Positions 45,990 to 55,056 of a DNA stretch of 64,000 nucleotides are shown piece after piece. The DNA is from BOG-224 sp963783505. Lineage in GTDB: Bacteria > Acidobacteriota > Terriglobia > Bryobacterales > Bryobacteraceae. Both the position numbers and the translations under genes were made by a program. The stretch lies in NCBI GenBank assembly GCA_963783505.1, contig CAWAOP010000019.1, positions 310,001 to 374,000 of the forward strand. The letters are read 5' to 3'. How positions within the stretch are numbered: position 1 is the first letter of the stretch; every line of letters starts with the position of its first letter. The notes under the pieces are model-generated. The model was not told the origin of the DNA and ran no database searches. It saw only the letters and a list, made by a program, of their open reading frames with translations.

Positions 45990-46475
45990 TCAGTGCAAAT
46001 TACACTGAATCGCCACCGGACGTACGAGCCGGGCCCGAATGTCGGCCCCGAACACGCGCATCCGGATTTGGCCTCCCCGTGAATTCGCGCCGGCCAGCGC
46101 CCGTGTCTTCTTGACGAATCGCCTCATGGCGCCGGACACATGGTCCAGGACGGTGGCCCACTCCTGCAGGTGCTCCTCGCCTCTTTTCGTCAGCTTGTAG
46201 ACTCGGCGCGCCGGACCGCCCGCATCCGTCTGCCACACCGATACGACATTCCCGTTGGCTTCCAGATTCCGCAAAGTGCGGTACAGCGCGGCTCGCTCGA
46301 TAGCGGTGTCGGTCAAGGCATGCTCCTGGAGATCGTTCCCCAGGTCGTAGCCGTAGGAGCGGCCCTTCTGCTTCAGGAGCAGCAGGACTACGGGCTCCAC
46401 AAAGCGATAGAGATTGCCCATCGCGCACGTACAGGGATAATCGCGGCCGTGGCCGCAGTTCTTCTCGTTCGACAT
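45990..46475 (-). CDS. PadR-like winged-helix regulator with N-terminal Cys cluster
   Basis: 161 residues. The wHTH part reads VVLLLLKQKGRSYGYDLGND, ALYRTLRNLEANGNVVSVWQ and RRVYKLTKRGEEHLQEW, typical of PadR/MarR-like repressors. Before it is CGHGRDYPCTCAMGN, with three cysteines and a histidine that could bind metal or an Fe-S cluster and sense iron or redox state. It heads the operon with ferritin-like, NifX-like and cysteine synthase genes and probably controls it. Confidence 0.8.
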   Translation of the reverse strand: MSNEKNCGHGRDYPCTCAMGNLYRFVEPVVLLLLKQKGRSYGYDLGNDLQEHALTDTAIERAALYRTLRNLEANGNVVSVWQTDAGGPARRVYKLTKRGEEHLQEWATVLDHVSGAMRRFVKKTRALAGANSRGGQIRMRVFGADIRARLVRPVAIQCNLH

Positions 46476-46663
46476 TGTCCGATTCGGGAGCAGCCAGGCG
46501 TTCCGGGGCTGCCTCTTCTCGATACTACCAGCGAATCGGAATAGGTGTAAAGTGCATTCTCGGTGTCGTCCAGGGTTCTCAATCCGTAGCGATCACGCCG
46601 CCGGATCGCCATTGCGCCCAGCGAAGACGGAAAGCGTTCGTCAAGAACCCTCAGCGAAATCGT

Positions 46664-47680
46664 TCATCTCTCCCGGCTGAGCGCGCGCCGCGGATTCTCG
46701 ACCATGAGCACGCGTGTCTCGTCCTCGTCAATGCCACTCTTACGAAGGCGTGGCAGAAACTCGGCAAACAGGAACGCGTAGCCTGTGGAGTATCCGCCTT
46801 GCTTTTCACCCACGTGGTATCCCACGGCATCTTGAGAAATCAGGACCCGCCCGAGATGGCCCGCCCGTTTAGCTTCCTGAATCAGACCGATGTGCTGGTC
46901 GGCGGCGCCGGATGCTATGCCATCGAACTCGACCCAGGCTCCGGCCTCGAACGCTTTCCGGTGAAAGCTGCGGTCCTTTTCATCCTGGGCGTGCACCCAT
47001 ATAAATGCCGCCGGAGACACTCCGTGCTTTTTCAGCAAATCCAACTGCGCCATGGCGGCGAGCCCATCCCCAGTGTGCGATGCGATTACCATGCCCGTCT
47101 GCAAGTGGGTAAGCGCAGCCGCTGTAACGAGCTTGGCGTTGATCTTCGAAAGCGGCCCGGCATCGACTCCGATCTTGATGAGCGCCGGGCGGATTTCCGT
47201 TGGCGGGATTCCCGTCTGGAACTCTGCTGTCCACCTCGCGGCAAGTTCCTCAGCCGTCGCGGAGATTGCGAAATCGGGAACGAACTCGCCGCCCGACGCC
47301 CCGTACAAGCCGGTGTTCGTCAGAATGTGCAACCCGCTCATCTGCGCCAGACGAGCGAGCAATTGGGGGTCGCGCCCTTCATAGGCAGGCGTGCAATCGA
47401 CTAAGGTACTGCATCCCTGGGAGCGCAGTTGCTGCAAATAGGGGAGGACGACGCCGCGAACCTCTCCGCCGTCGTATCGACCCCGAACGGCTGTGTTGGC
47501 GGCCCCCAGGTCCACGAGAACGTGTTCATGCATCAGGGTGCGTCCCAATTCGGCCGGAGGGAGTGGCCCGAGCACAGTATTGACCGCGCGGCTCGGATCC
47601 GCCGCCGCGCGGCTCAGCCGTGCGCTCCCAAATGCCGTGACAGCGGTTCTGAGCAGATTGCGACGCTTCATGAGGACCAT
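46664..47680 (-). CDS. Phosphotriesterase-family metal hydrolase, exported
   Basis: 338 residues from ATG 47680, chosen because GAGGAG lies 8 bp upstream. The N-terminus KRRNLLRTAVTAFGSARLSR is a twin-arginine-like signal. Metal ligands of the PTE/amidohydrolase fold are all there: HEHVLVD, the lysine in ALIKIGVD, SHTGDG, WVHAQDE and SQDAVGY. PTE-like enzymes are mostly lactonases; the substrate is unknown. The RraA-like gene lies upstream on the same strand after 260 bp. Confidence 0.85.
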   Translation of the reverse strand: MVLMKRRNLLRTAVTAFGSARLSRAAADPSRAVNTVLGPLPPAELGRTLMHEHVLVDLGAANTAVRGRYDGGEVRGVVLPYLQQLRSQGCSTLVDCTPAYEGRDPQLLARLAQMSGLHILTNTGLYGASGGEFVPDFAISATAEELAARWTAEFQTGIPPTEIRPALIKIGVDAGPLSKINAKLVTAAALTHLQTGMVIASHTGDGLAAMAQLDLLKKHGVSPAAFIWVHAQDEKDRSFHRKAFEAGAWVEFDGIASGAADQHIGLIQEAKRAGHLGRVLISQDAVGYHVGEKQGGYSTGYAFLFAEFLPRLRKSGIDEDETRVLMVENPRRALSRER

Positions 47681-47938
47681 GATAGTCTCCTCTAACAGCT
47701 CCACCGGCGTCGTTCCCCGCTCAATATCGGCGCGGCCGCTTTGCCCCCGATCCGGCCGTTTTCGGGCGCGTCGAGGCGGCGAATTCTCGATCAGCCGCCC
47801 GGAGGGATCGCGGAGTCCGGCATATTGCCTGCACGCTGAGGGCGCAATCTCTCCTCAAGATGCAACAGGGACGCTTTCGGCCGCGGCGTCCGGTCCGACA
47901 ATCCGACGTTCGAATCCCTAGATCCACAAGCTCAATGT

Positions 47939-48611
47939 TTACAGCGAACCGTACTTGGCGTAGGCGTCGGTGATGGAGATGCCCCGGCGCAATTCCTCTC
48001 GCATGCCGGACTCACGCTCGAAGATGTCCTCCGCGGCGACCAGAACGTCGAGGGTAAGGTCCTTCGGAACGATCACCACTCCATCCGTATCGCCAAAAAC
48101 GAAGTCGCCCGGATTGATCACGGTGGCGCCGATTTTGACCGAAACCTGGCAGTCCATTATGTCCCATCGCCCCACCACGCTGGCCGCGGATTTGAACTTG
48201 GCGAAGACGGGGTAGTTCATCGCGTTGACAAAATCCACGTCGCGCACCCCGCCGTCAACCACCGCGCCCGTGCAGCCGCGCTGCCTGGCGGCGGTCGAAC
48301 ATGATCTCGCCCCAGTGGGCGCAGTCCATGCTGCCGCCCGTGGCCCAAACCGCGACCGTTCCCGGCAAGATGCTGTCCAGGATCTTCAGGCGGGCCTTCG
48401 TGTCGTCGTGTGAGACGTCCGCGCAGGGATACCCCTGGGCCGTGAACGCTACGCCCGCCACTCTGTTCGCTGCGGTAAACGGCGTGATATAGAATGGCAG
48501 TGCTTGGTTCCGGTATCCGTTCTTATCGAGAATATCGGAAATCGCTCCCGTGTATAGCCGCAAGAAACGGCCGGCGATTTCAGCGACGTTTTCCGGTGTG
48601 ACTGCGTTCAT
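47939..48611 (-). CDS. RraA-like / HMG aldolase-family protein, frameshifted
   Basis: 223 residues when repaired, from ATG 48611 (CAGGAGAAC before it). The core is AISDILDKNGYRNQALPF, GVAFTAQGYPCADVSHDD, then, in the next frame, GAVVDGGVRDVDFVNAMNYP, the G-x3-DGx-RD motif of RraA/4-hydroxy-4-methyl-2-oxoglutarate aldolases. An extra base at about 48293 (gacCgccgcc) shifts the frame. Family members are metal-dependent aldolases or RNase E inhibitors; with the divergent MFS gene for organic acids, the aldolase role seems more likely. Confidence 0.8.
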
Positions 48612-48747
48612 ACCTACGTTGTTCTCCTGTGATGAAATCCTTACGCGATTCTCAACGGTAGCACGGCATGATATACAGTGCAAGTTGCATCTAAGGAAAA
48701 CAACCTGCTAGGCTGATTCCTTCTAACGGCGCGAGCCGGGAAAGACG

Positions 48748-50076
48748 GTGTTCGTGAGGTTCTTTCATCGTTCTCCGCAGGGAGGAATCCGCTGGCTATT
48801 GGTTGCCTGGATGTTCGTCATCAGCGCCATCGCCTATTTGGACCGAGTCAACATTTCGATCGCCGGCGGCTCTATCCAGAAGGAATTCGGCCTGGACAAC
48901 GTCCGGCTGGGGTGGGTGTTCAGCAGCTTCGTGTTGGGCTATGCTCTGTTCCAGGCTCCCGGCGGACGCTTGGCCGACCGCTTCGGGCCGCGCAAGATCC
49001 TGGCGATCGCAACCACTTTGTGGGCCGTGTTTACGGCCATCTTCGCCCTGGTCCCGGCGGGCATTCCCGGCGTGCTGGCAGTGCTATTGGCGGCGGAGTT
49101 CCTGCTGGGCGTCGCCGAGGCGATGGTGTACCCCGCATGCAACCGGCTGGTGGCGGGCTGGATTCCCTCTCAGGAGCGCGGCTTGGCGAACGGCCTGATC
49201 TTTGCCGGGGTAGGCGCAGGCGCGGCCCTCGCGCCGCCCCTGATCACCTATTTTCTTCTTCACCACGGCTGGCGCTGGTCGTTCTGGGTCTGCGCTGCAC
49301 TCGGCCTGGCAGCCGGTTTGATCTGGTATGCGATCGCCCGCGACCGACTCGATGAGCATCCGTGGGTCAAGCCGCCGGAGGCCGATTACATTCGCTCCGG
49401 CCTTCCGGACCACGCTGCGCTGGAGAGCCGGGAAACGCTTCCTTGGAGTACCATCCTCGGCAGCCGGAACGTATGGGCGCTTACGGTGAGCTACTTTGCC
49501 TTCGGCTACGTTGCGTACATCTTTTTTTATTGGTTCTTCATCTACCTGAACAAGGTTCGAGGGCTGGATCTAAAGGCCAGTGCGACCTTCGGGATGTTGC
49601 CGTTCCTGGCCATGGCGACTTTTTCGCCGCTGGGAGGCTATCTCGCCAACCGCCTCACGGAGCGCTATGGAAAACGCGTTGGCCGCTGCGGCATCTCGGT
49701 GGCGAGCATGGCTTTGGCCGCCGGCATCATCGTGTTTGCGATGCAGGCACGGGACGCCCGCGTGGCCAGCATTGTACTGGCGGGCGGCGCCGGCGCGCTG
49801 TATCTGTCAACGAGTTGCTTCTGGTCCGTGACCGCCGATATTGCGGGTCGTTCCGCGGGAGCGGTCTCCGGAGTGATGAATATGGGCTGCCAGATCGGCG
49901 GCACGGTGACGGCTTCGCTTACCCCTGTGCTGGCCCAAACCTTCGGCTGGTCTTCGTCTTTCCTGGTGGCGGCGGCGCTCTGTCTATTCGGCTCACTCGC
50001 TTGGCTATTCGTAGACCCGGGGCGGGCGCTAGTCCCTGTGGCGCGCAAAGATGATGTTGTAGGGCTGGTCCGATAA
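48748..50076 (+). CDS. MFS transporter, ACS (anion:cation symporter) type
   Basis: 442 residues from GTG 48748. The first helix and loop AIAYLDRVNISIAGGSIQKE and the motif GGRLADRFGPRKI are typical of the ACS subfamily (hexuronate, galactonate, tartrate or aromatic acid transport). Twelve membrane segments are visible. It is divergent from the RraA-like gene across a 136-bp intergenic region that must hold both promoters, so uptake and metabolism of one organic acid is a reasonable guess. Confidence 0.85.
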   Translation: MFVRFFHRSPQGGIRWLLVAWMFVISAIAYLDRVNISIAGGSIQKEFGLDNVRLGWVFSSFVLGYALFQAPGGRLADRFGPRKILAIATTLWAVFTAIFALVPAGIPGVLAVLLAAEFLLGVAEAMVYPACNRLVAGWIPSQERGLANGLIFAGVGAGAALAPPLITYFLLHHGWRWSFWVCAALGLAAGLIWYAIARDRLDEHPWVKPPEADYIRSGLPDHAALESRETLPWSTILGSRNVWALTVSYFAFGYVAYIFFYWFFIYLNKVRGLDLKASATFGMLPFLAMATFSPLGGYLANRLTERYGKRVGRCGISVASMALAAGIIVFAMQARDARVASIVLAGGAGALYLSTSCFWSVTADIAGRSAGAVSGVMNMGCQIGGTVTASLTPVLAQTFGWSSSFLVAAALCLFGSLAWLFVDPGRALVPVARKDDVVGLVR

Positions 50077-50256
50077 GACCACGGCGAAGCCCTCCGCCGT
50101 GCCGGAGATCCGTAAGTCCGGCGCCGGCCGATCATTGCTTCTCTCCCCAATACAGAAGGCGCCCCATGATGGCCAGCGCCATAACCACGCCGACCTTCAA
50201 GGCATCACCTCAGGGGAAAGGTTCAACTTCGGAATTCAGGATAAGACGCCCGCGAG

Positions 50257-50279
50257 CGCGTTCCGGCGACGCCAGAATA
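50257..50279. repeat. 23-bp word, copy 2
   Basis: Exact match with 43927-43949. This copy lies between the convergent MFS and ADOP permease genes, just 3' of both. Confidence 0.5.
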
Positions 50280-50303
50280 ACGTCGGGCAGGCCCGGCGCC
50301 GGA

Positions 50304-52727
50304 CTACTCCTCCCGCAACGCCTCGTTGGGATTGACGCGGCCGGCTCGAATCGCCGGCTCACAAGAAGCGGCCAGAGTAACAACGATCAGAAACGCCGCC
50401 GCCGCGAGGAAAGTAAGAGGATCGCGGGCGCTTAGATTGAACAGCAGGCCCTGTACATACCTTGTTACGGGGAGGGCCACGGCTAGGCCCGCCGCGATAC
50501 CCCCGCAAGCCAGCTTCAGGCTTTCCGTGAAGACCAGGCGCCGCACTTCGCCCGGCGTAGCCCCGAGCGCCATACGCACTCCCAACTCGCGCCTCCTCAG
50601 GTTGGCGGAATAAGAGATCACGCCGTAAGTTCCGACGGCGGACAATACCAGAGCCAGCACGCCAAATGCGCCCGAGAGCCATGCCGCCAGAACCGGCTTC
50701 CACAGCGATTGGCGGATAGTGTCGTCAACTGGTTCGGCTTGTAGCGGCAGATTCCGGTCCAGGGATTGAACGGCGGCGCGCGCAGGGGCGACAACAAGCC
50801 GGGGATCGCCGTGCGTCCGTATATGGAGCACCGCGGTCGGAAAGTAATATTGGCTGAGAGACAAGTAGATCATTGGCTGGGGCGGCTCGCCGATCGCCAG
50901 ATAATCGGCGTTACGAGCCACGCCAATCACTTCGACGGGCTTTGGATCGGTGGTGAAACTCACGCGGCGTCCAACCGGATCCAATCCGGGCCAGTAAAGC
51001 GCCGCCGCGGTCCGATTCACAATCACGACGCGCTCGGAGTCCGGACTGTCGAGAACGCCGAATGCGCGGCCGCTCAGAATCGGTATCCCAACGGTATTGA
51101 AATAACCGGGAGACACGATCGAGGCTCGGATGAAACTGCCTCCATCCGCTTCCCGGCCCTCGACGATCATAATCCGGGACATAGAGACGTGCAGCGGCGG
51201 GTCCTTCGCCAGCGCCGCGGATTCCACGCCAGCGAGCGATGCGACGCTCTCCAGCGCCCGCCGCTCGAAATCCCGGCCCTTGCTTTCGCTATAGGACCCG
51301 TCGGAGAGATTGAACGCGACGATGGCCAAGCGCCCGGCGGTAAAGCCCGGGTCGATCCGCAAGGCGTTCTGAATACTACGCGCAAACAGGCCGGCTTCAA
51401 TCAAGGCAACCACCGAAAGCGCCAGTTGGCCGCCGACTAGCCAGAATCGTGCGCCGCGGGACGCGCGCCGGCCGCCCCGCTCTTTGAGATCCGTCGCCAG
51501 GTCGACGCGCGTGGCGCGAAAAGCCGGAATCAGTCCAAACGACAGGCCCGCGACTAAGACCGCGGCGACGGCGTAGGCGAAGACCGTCCCATCCAACGCG
51601 GGACGCACGCCCGAGAGTGAGAGCCAGGGCGGCCGCATGGCCCAAAGCGCATCGCGCGCCCATTTCGCCGCCACCAGGCCAGCGGCGCCGCCCGCTAAGG
51701 CAAGTACGCCGCTTTCGATGAGGAACTGGCGCACCAGTTGCCAACGGCCGGCTCCCATGGCTAACCGCACCGCAATTTCGGTATGGCGCCCGGATGCGCG
51801 CGCAATCAACAGGTTGGCCACATTGGCGCAGGCGATGAAGAGCACCAGCCAGCCTGCCAGCATCAACGCCGAACCCTCGCTCACCAGGGCCGCGCGGCTT
51901 GAAGAGTCGAGGGCTGCGTCGGCAATGGGAACCAGTTTCAGCGTCTGACCTTGGTTGTCGCTCGGGTAAACGCGCTCCAGTCCCCGCGCCAGGCTGCCCA
52001 TAGCGGCTTCGGCTTGCCTCATCGCGATGCCCGGCTTGAGCCTGCCGCCCAGCACGAACAACGGCTTCCTGCGTTGCTCGATCCACTCGGGATTCGGGAA
52101 GACGCGCGGGTACATCATCACGGGAACCCAGATATCCGCTGCATACATGCGCGCCAAACCCTGGAAGCCCGCCTCCGTCACGCCTACGATGTCGTAAGGA
52201 TGACCGTTCAGTTCGAGAGTGCGCGCGGTGACGGCAGGATCGCGGGCGAACTGGCTGGTCCAAAAGGCGTAGCTGATGACCGCTACCGGCCGGGCGTCCG
52301 GCCGGGAGTCTTCCTCAGGCAGGAAGCCGCGTCCGAGCGCCATCTTCACGCCGAGCGCGGAGAAGTAGTTGCCTGATACCATCTGGCCCATGGCGAGTTG
52401 GGCGTCGCCGCGTCCGGTCAGGCCGAGCATCAGCGACGAATAGACGAACAGGGAAGAGAAGACTTGGTTGCGGTCGCGGTAGTCCCTGAAATTCGGGTAA
52501 GAAGTCATCAGGTTCCCAGCGTTGCGAGCGTCCACGATCTGGACGGCGAAGAGGCCCGCGGCGTCACGCACGGCCAGAGGGCGCAGGAACACCGCGTCCA
52601 CAAGGCTGAAAATGGTAACACTGGAACCGATTCCGAGCGCCAGCGACAGGACGGCGGCGATCACGAAGCCCTTGTGCCGGACGAAGCTTCGTACAGCGAT
52701 ACGGAGGTCTTCGAGCGCCGAACTCAT
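50304..52727 (-). CDS. ADOP-type ABC transporter permease (MacB/FtsX-like)
   Basis: 807 residues, intact. The start MSSALEDLRIAVRSFVRHKG is typical of the family; the first helix region is LALGIGSSVTIFSLVDAVFL, then a MacB_PCD-type periplasmic domain, and two FtsX cores (SGVLALAGGAAGLVAAKWAR and RRRELGVRMALGATPGEVRR). The C-terminus PAIRAGRVNPNEALREE is the usual one. ADOP permeases are numerous in Acidobacteria and usually lack an adjacent ATPase; none is here. Substrate unknown, perhaps lipoproteins or peptides. Confidence 0.9.
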   Translation of the reverse strand: MSSALEDLRIAVRSFVRHKGFVIAAVLSLALGIGSSVTIFSLVDAVFLRPLAVRDAAGLFAVQIVDARNAGNLMTSYPNFRDYRDRNQVFSSLFVYSSLMLGLTGRGDAQLAMGQMVSGNYFSALGVKMALGRGFLPEEDSRPDARPVAVISYAFWTSQFARDPAVTARTLELNGHPYDIVGVTEAGFQGLARMYAADIWVPVMMYPRVFPNPEWIEQRRKPLFVLGGRLKPGIAMRQAEAAMGSLARGLERVYPSDNQGQTLKLVPIADAALDSSSRAALVSEGSALMLAGWLVLFIACANVANLLIARASGRHTEIAVRLAMGAGRWQLVRQFLIESGVLALAGGAAGLVAAKWARDALWAMRPPWLSLSGVRPALDGTVFAYAVAAVLVAGLSFGLIPAFRATRVDLATDLKERGGRRASRGARFWLVGGQLALSVVALIEAGLFARSIQNALRIDPGFTAGRLAIVAFNLSDGSYSESKGRDFERRALESVASLAGVESAALAKDPPLHVSMSRIMIVEGREADGGSFIRASIVSPGYFNTVGIPILSGRAFGVLDSPDSERVVIVNRTAAALYWPGLDPVGRRVSFTTDPKPVEVIGVARNADYLAIGEPPQPMIYLSLSQYYFPTAVLHIRTHGDPRLVVAPARAAVQSLDRNLPLQAEPVDDTIRQSLWKPVLAAWLSGAFGVLALVLSAVGTYGVISYSANLRRRELGVRMALGATPGEVRRLVFTESLKLACGGIAAGLAVALPVTRYVQGLLFNLSARDPLTFLAAAAFLIVVTLAASCEPAIRAGRVNPNEALREE

Positions 52728-52851
52728 ACGGGGGTATTGAGAAGTTTAGCAGTTCGCAGCAAGTTATACTCGCATCTGTGCGCAAGCCACTCGAAGTGTC
52801 TGCCCGATTGGCGTCACTGATGCGTATTGGCGGAACGGAGCCGCCCGGCGA

Positions 52852-55056
52852 ATGGTGAACGCGTTAGCCGCGCTTTTCGGAGCCGGGTTCACCGTGGCCG
52901 TGTCCCTATCGCTGGGGGCCTTGCTTCTGGAGAGGCTGAAACTCGATTTGCGCCGGACGGAAGCCGGGATCCTGAGTTTCATTGCCGGGTCTGCTTGCCT
53001 GAGCCTGTCCGTTTTCCTTTTAGCCCTCGTGCATCAGGCTCGCCAAGGCGTGTTCGCAATCCTCGGGGCGCGCGGTGATCGGCCTGGCAATCTGGCGTCA
53101 GCGCCGCGCGACCAAACGGCTGGAACTCCGGCGCTGGACCTCAAATGGAAGTGGTTCTTCGTTCTCGCCTATACTGCCTTCCTGGTCATCTATTTCATCA
53201 ATGCTCTGGCTCCGGAGGCAAGCCCGGATGGATCCGGATATCACCTTGGGAATGTCGTTCGCATGTGGAAAGCGAGCGGGTTCGATTGGGGCTATCGCTC
53301 CATGTACTCGTACCTCTCCCAGGGTTTGGAAATGCTGTTCCTGTTCGCATTCTCGTTTGGGCGGCACAGCGCGGCGGCATTGATGCACTTCGCGTTTCAG
53401 GCGATGTTGCCTGTTCTAATTCTTTGCTACGGAAGGAGAATTGGCGAACCACGGGCTGCCGTTTTCGCTGCCATCCTGACGTATGCAAGCCCCGTAATAG
53501 GCCTCTGCGGGTCGTCAGCCTACACCGATGTCGCAGTTGCAACTCTGAGTTTTGCAGTATTTTATCTGCTTCAAGTATGGGATCACAATAAGACTTTGAA
53601 CTATTTGATTATTATAGGCTTATTGTCTGGATTCGCATACGCGGTCAAATACACGGCCTTCACGCTGTTACCCATCGCATGCATTTTCGTATGGTGGCGA
53701 TCCCGCAACGGAAAGGCGTCGCGTCCGCTAGGCCTCCTGGCGTTGGCGGCGCCCGCGGCCGCGCTTGCCGGCCCGTGGCTGCTTCGCAACTGGTTGTGGG
53801 TGAAGAACCCATTCGCGCCTTTCTTCAACCGCCTGTTCCCAAATCCGTACTACCACGCCGGGATGGAGCGGATCTACATGGAGCAGTTGCGGCGCTACCC
53901 AGGGTTCCTAGAGACATGGCAGATTCCGTTACAGCTCACGATGTTCGGCGGGCACGTGGGCGGCACATTAGGTCCAGTGTTCCTGCTAGCGCCTTTGGCG
54001 CTGCTGGCGTTTCGGACGTCGCAGGGCCGCCGATTGTTGGCGGTAGGAGCCGTGCTCGCTCTGCCGGCCTTTTTGAATAGCGGAGCCCGTTTCTTAATCC
54101 CGTGTTTGCCTTTCCTTGCGTTAGCCATGGGTATTGGAATGGCGCGGACCAAGGGCGCGCTGCCCGCTCTAGCGCTGTTCCAAGCGATCGCCTGCTGGCC
54201 TGCGATCCTCTCCACCTATTGCGATTCGTGGGCTTCACGCATATCCGAGATCCCCTTCGCCGCAGCCATTCGCAAAGAGCCGGAGCAATCCTTCCTTCTG
54301 CGGCGCATTCCGGAGTTAGGGATCAAGCCTGTCATCGAGCGGATGGCGCCTCCCGGCGAACGCATCTTCTCGTTCACGACTATGCCTGAAGCTTACATTG
54401 ACCGCACCATCCTGGTGCAGTATGAATCCGCACTCGGGAATCTGGCGAACGACGCGCTACTTACGCCGGTATCGAACTCGAACCCGACGCACCGGGAGGT
54501 TTTCCCGCTCGGCCCAACCGTTGTGCGAGGGGTCCGGGTGGTCCAGAAAGCGGATTCTCCGGAGTTCTGGAGCGTAGCCGAACTTAAAGTGTTTTCGCAG
54601 GGCAGGGAACTAAAGCCACTCTCGAAATGGCGGGTTACTTCATCCCCGAATCCGTTCGAAGCGGGCTTGGCCGTGGATGGAAACCCGGCGACGAGGTGGT
54701 CCACGTGGCAGGCGATGTCGGCAGGCGATCGGCTGCAAGTTGAATTTGGTCGAGCCGAGGAATTCGATCGGGTCGAGCTTCAATGCGGTCGCGCATGGGA
54801 TGCTCGTGTGGAACTTGAAGTTTTGACCGAGGCAGGGCAGTGGGCGGCCGTTCCCGGCGCGCCATTGGAAACCGACGAGCCGGAGCCCGCGGATCTGCGG
54901 CGCGCCGCCACGCTGGCGCTTCGGGAGCGAGGGATCGGCTTTATCCTGGTACGCGACTCGGACGCTCCGGCCGACGACATGCGGAATAGCCCGGGGCGAT
55001 GGGGTCTTACGGAGGTGGGCAACAGCCATGGAATCCGGCTCTACCGCATCTTGTAA
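52852..55056 (+). CDS. Polytopic membrane protein with C-terminal discoidin-like domain
   Basis: 734 residues. About 12 hydrophobic segments fill residues 1-480, with an acidic loop LAPEASPDGSGYHLGNV near residue 125, similar to GT-C glycosyltransferases. Residues about 560-700 form a beta-domain (SPNPFEAGLAVDGNPATRW, LQVEFGRAEEFDRVELQCGR) that fits a discoidin/F5-F8 type C carbohydrate-binding domain. The 3' end overlaps the next gene by 29 bp. A role in envelope polysaccharide or lipid glycosylation is inferred. Confidence 0.75.
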   Translation: MVNALAALFGAGFTVAVSLSLGALLLERLKLDLRRTEAGILSFIAGSACLSLSVFLLALVHQARQGVFAILGARGDRPGNLASAPRDQTAGTPALDLKWKWFFVLAYTAFLVIYFINALAPEASPDGSGYHLGNVVRMWKASGFDWGYRSMYSYLSQGLEMLFLFAFSFGRHSAAALMHFAFQAMLPVLILCYGRRIGEPRAAVFAAILTYASPVIGLCGSSAYTDVAVATLSFAVFYLLQVWDHNKTLNYLIIIGLLSGFAYAVKYTAFTLLPIACIFVWWRSRNGKASRPLGLLALAAPAAALAGPWLLRNWLWVKNPFAPFFNRLFPNPYYHAGMERIYMEQLRRYPGFLETWQIPLQLTMFGGHVGGTLGPVFLLAPLALLAFRTSQGRRLLAVGAVLALPAFLNSGARFLIPCLPFLALAMGIGMARTKGALPALALFQAIACWPAILSTYCDSWASRISEIPFAAAIRKEPEQSFLLRRIPELGIKPVIERMAPPGERIFSFTTMPEAYIDRTILVQYESALGNLANDALLTPVSNSNPTHREVFPLGPTVVRGVRVVQKADSPEFWSVAELKVFSQGRELKPLSKWRVTSSPNPFEAGLAVDGNPATRWSTWQAMSAGDRLQVEFGRAEEFDRVELQCGRAWDARVELEVLTEAGQWAAVPGAPLETDEPEPADLRRAATLALRERGIGFILVRDSDAPADDMRNSPGRWGLTEVGNSHGIRLYRIL

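Noticed and set aside
47900..47935. tRNA-like 3' end (GTTCGAATCC, then CCACA)
   Set aside because: The T-loop-like sequence has no complementary T-stem and no acceptor, D or anticodon arms upstream.
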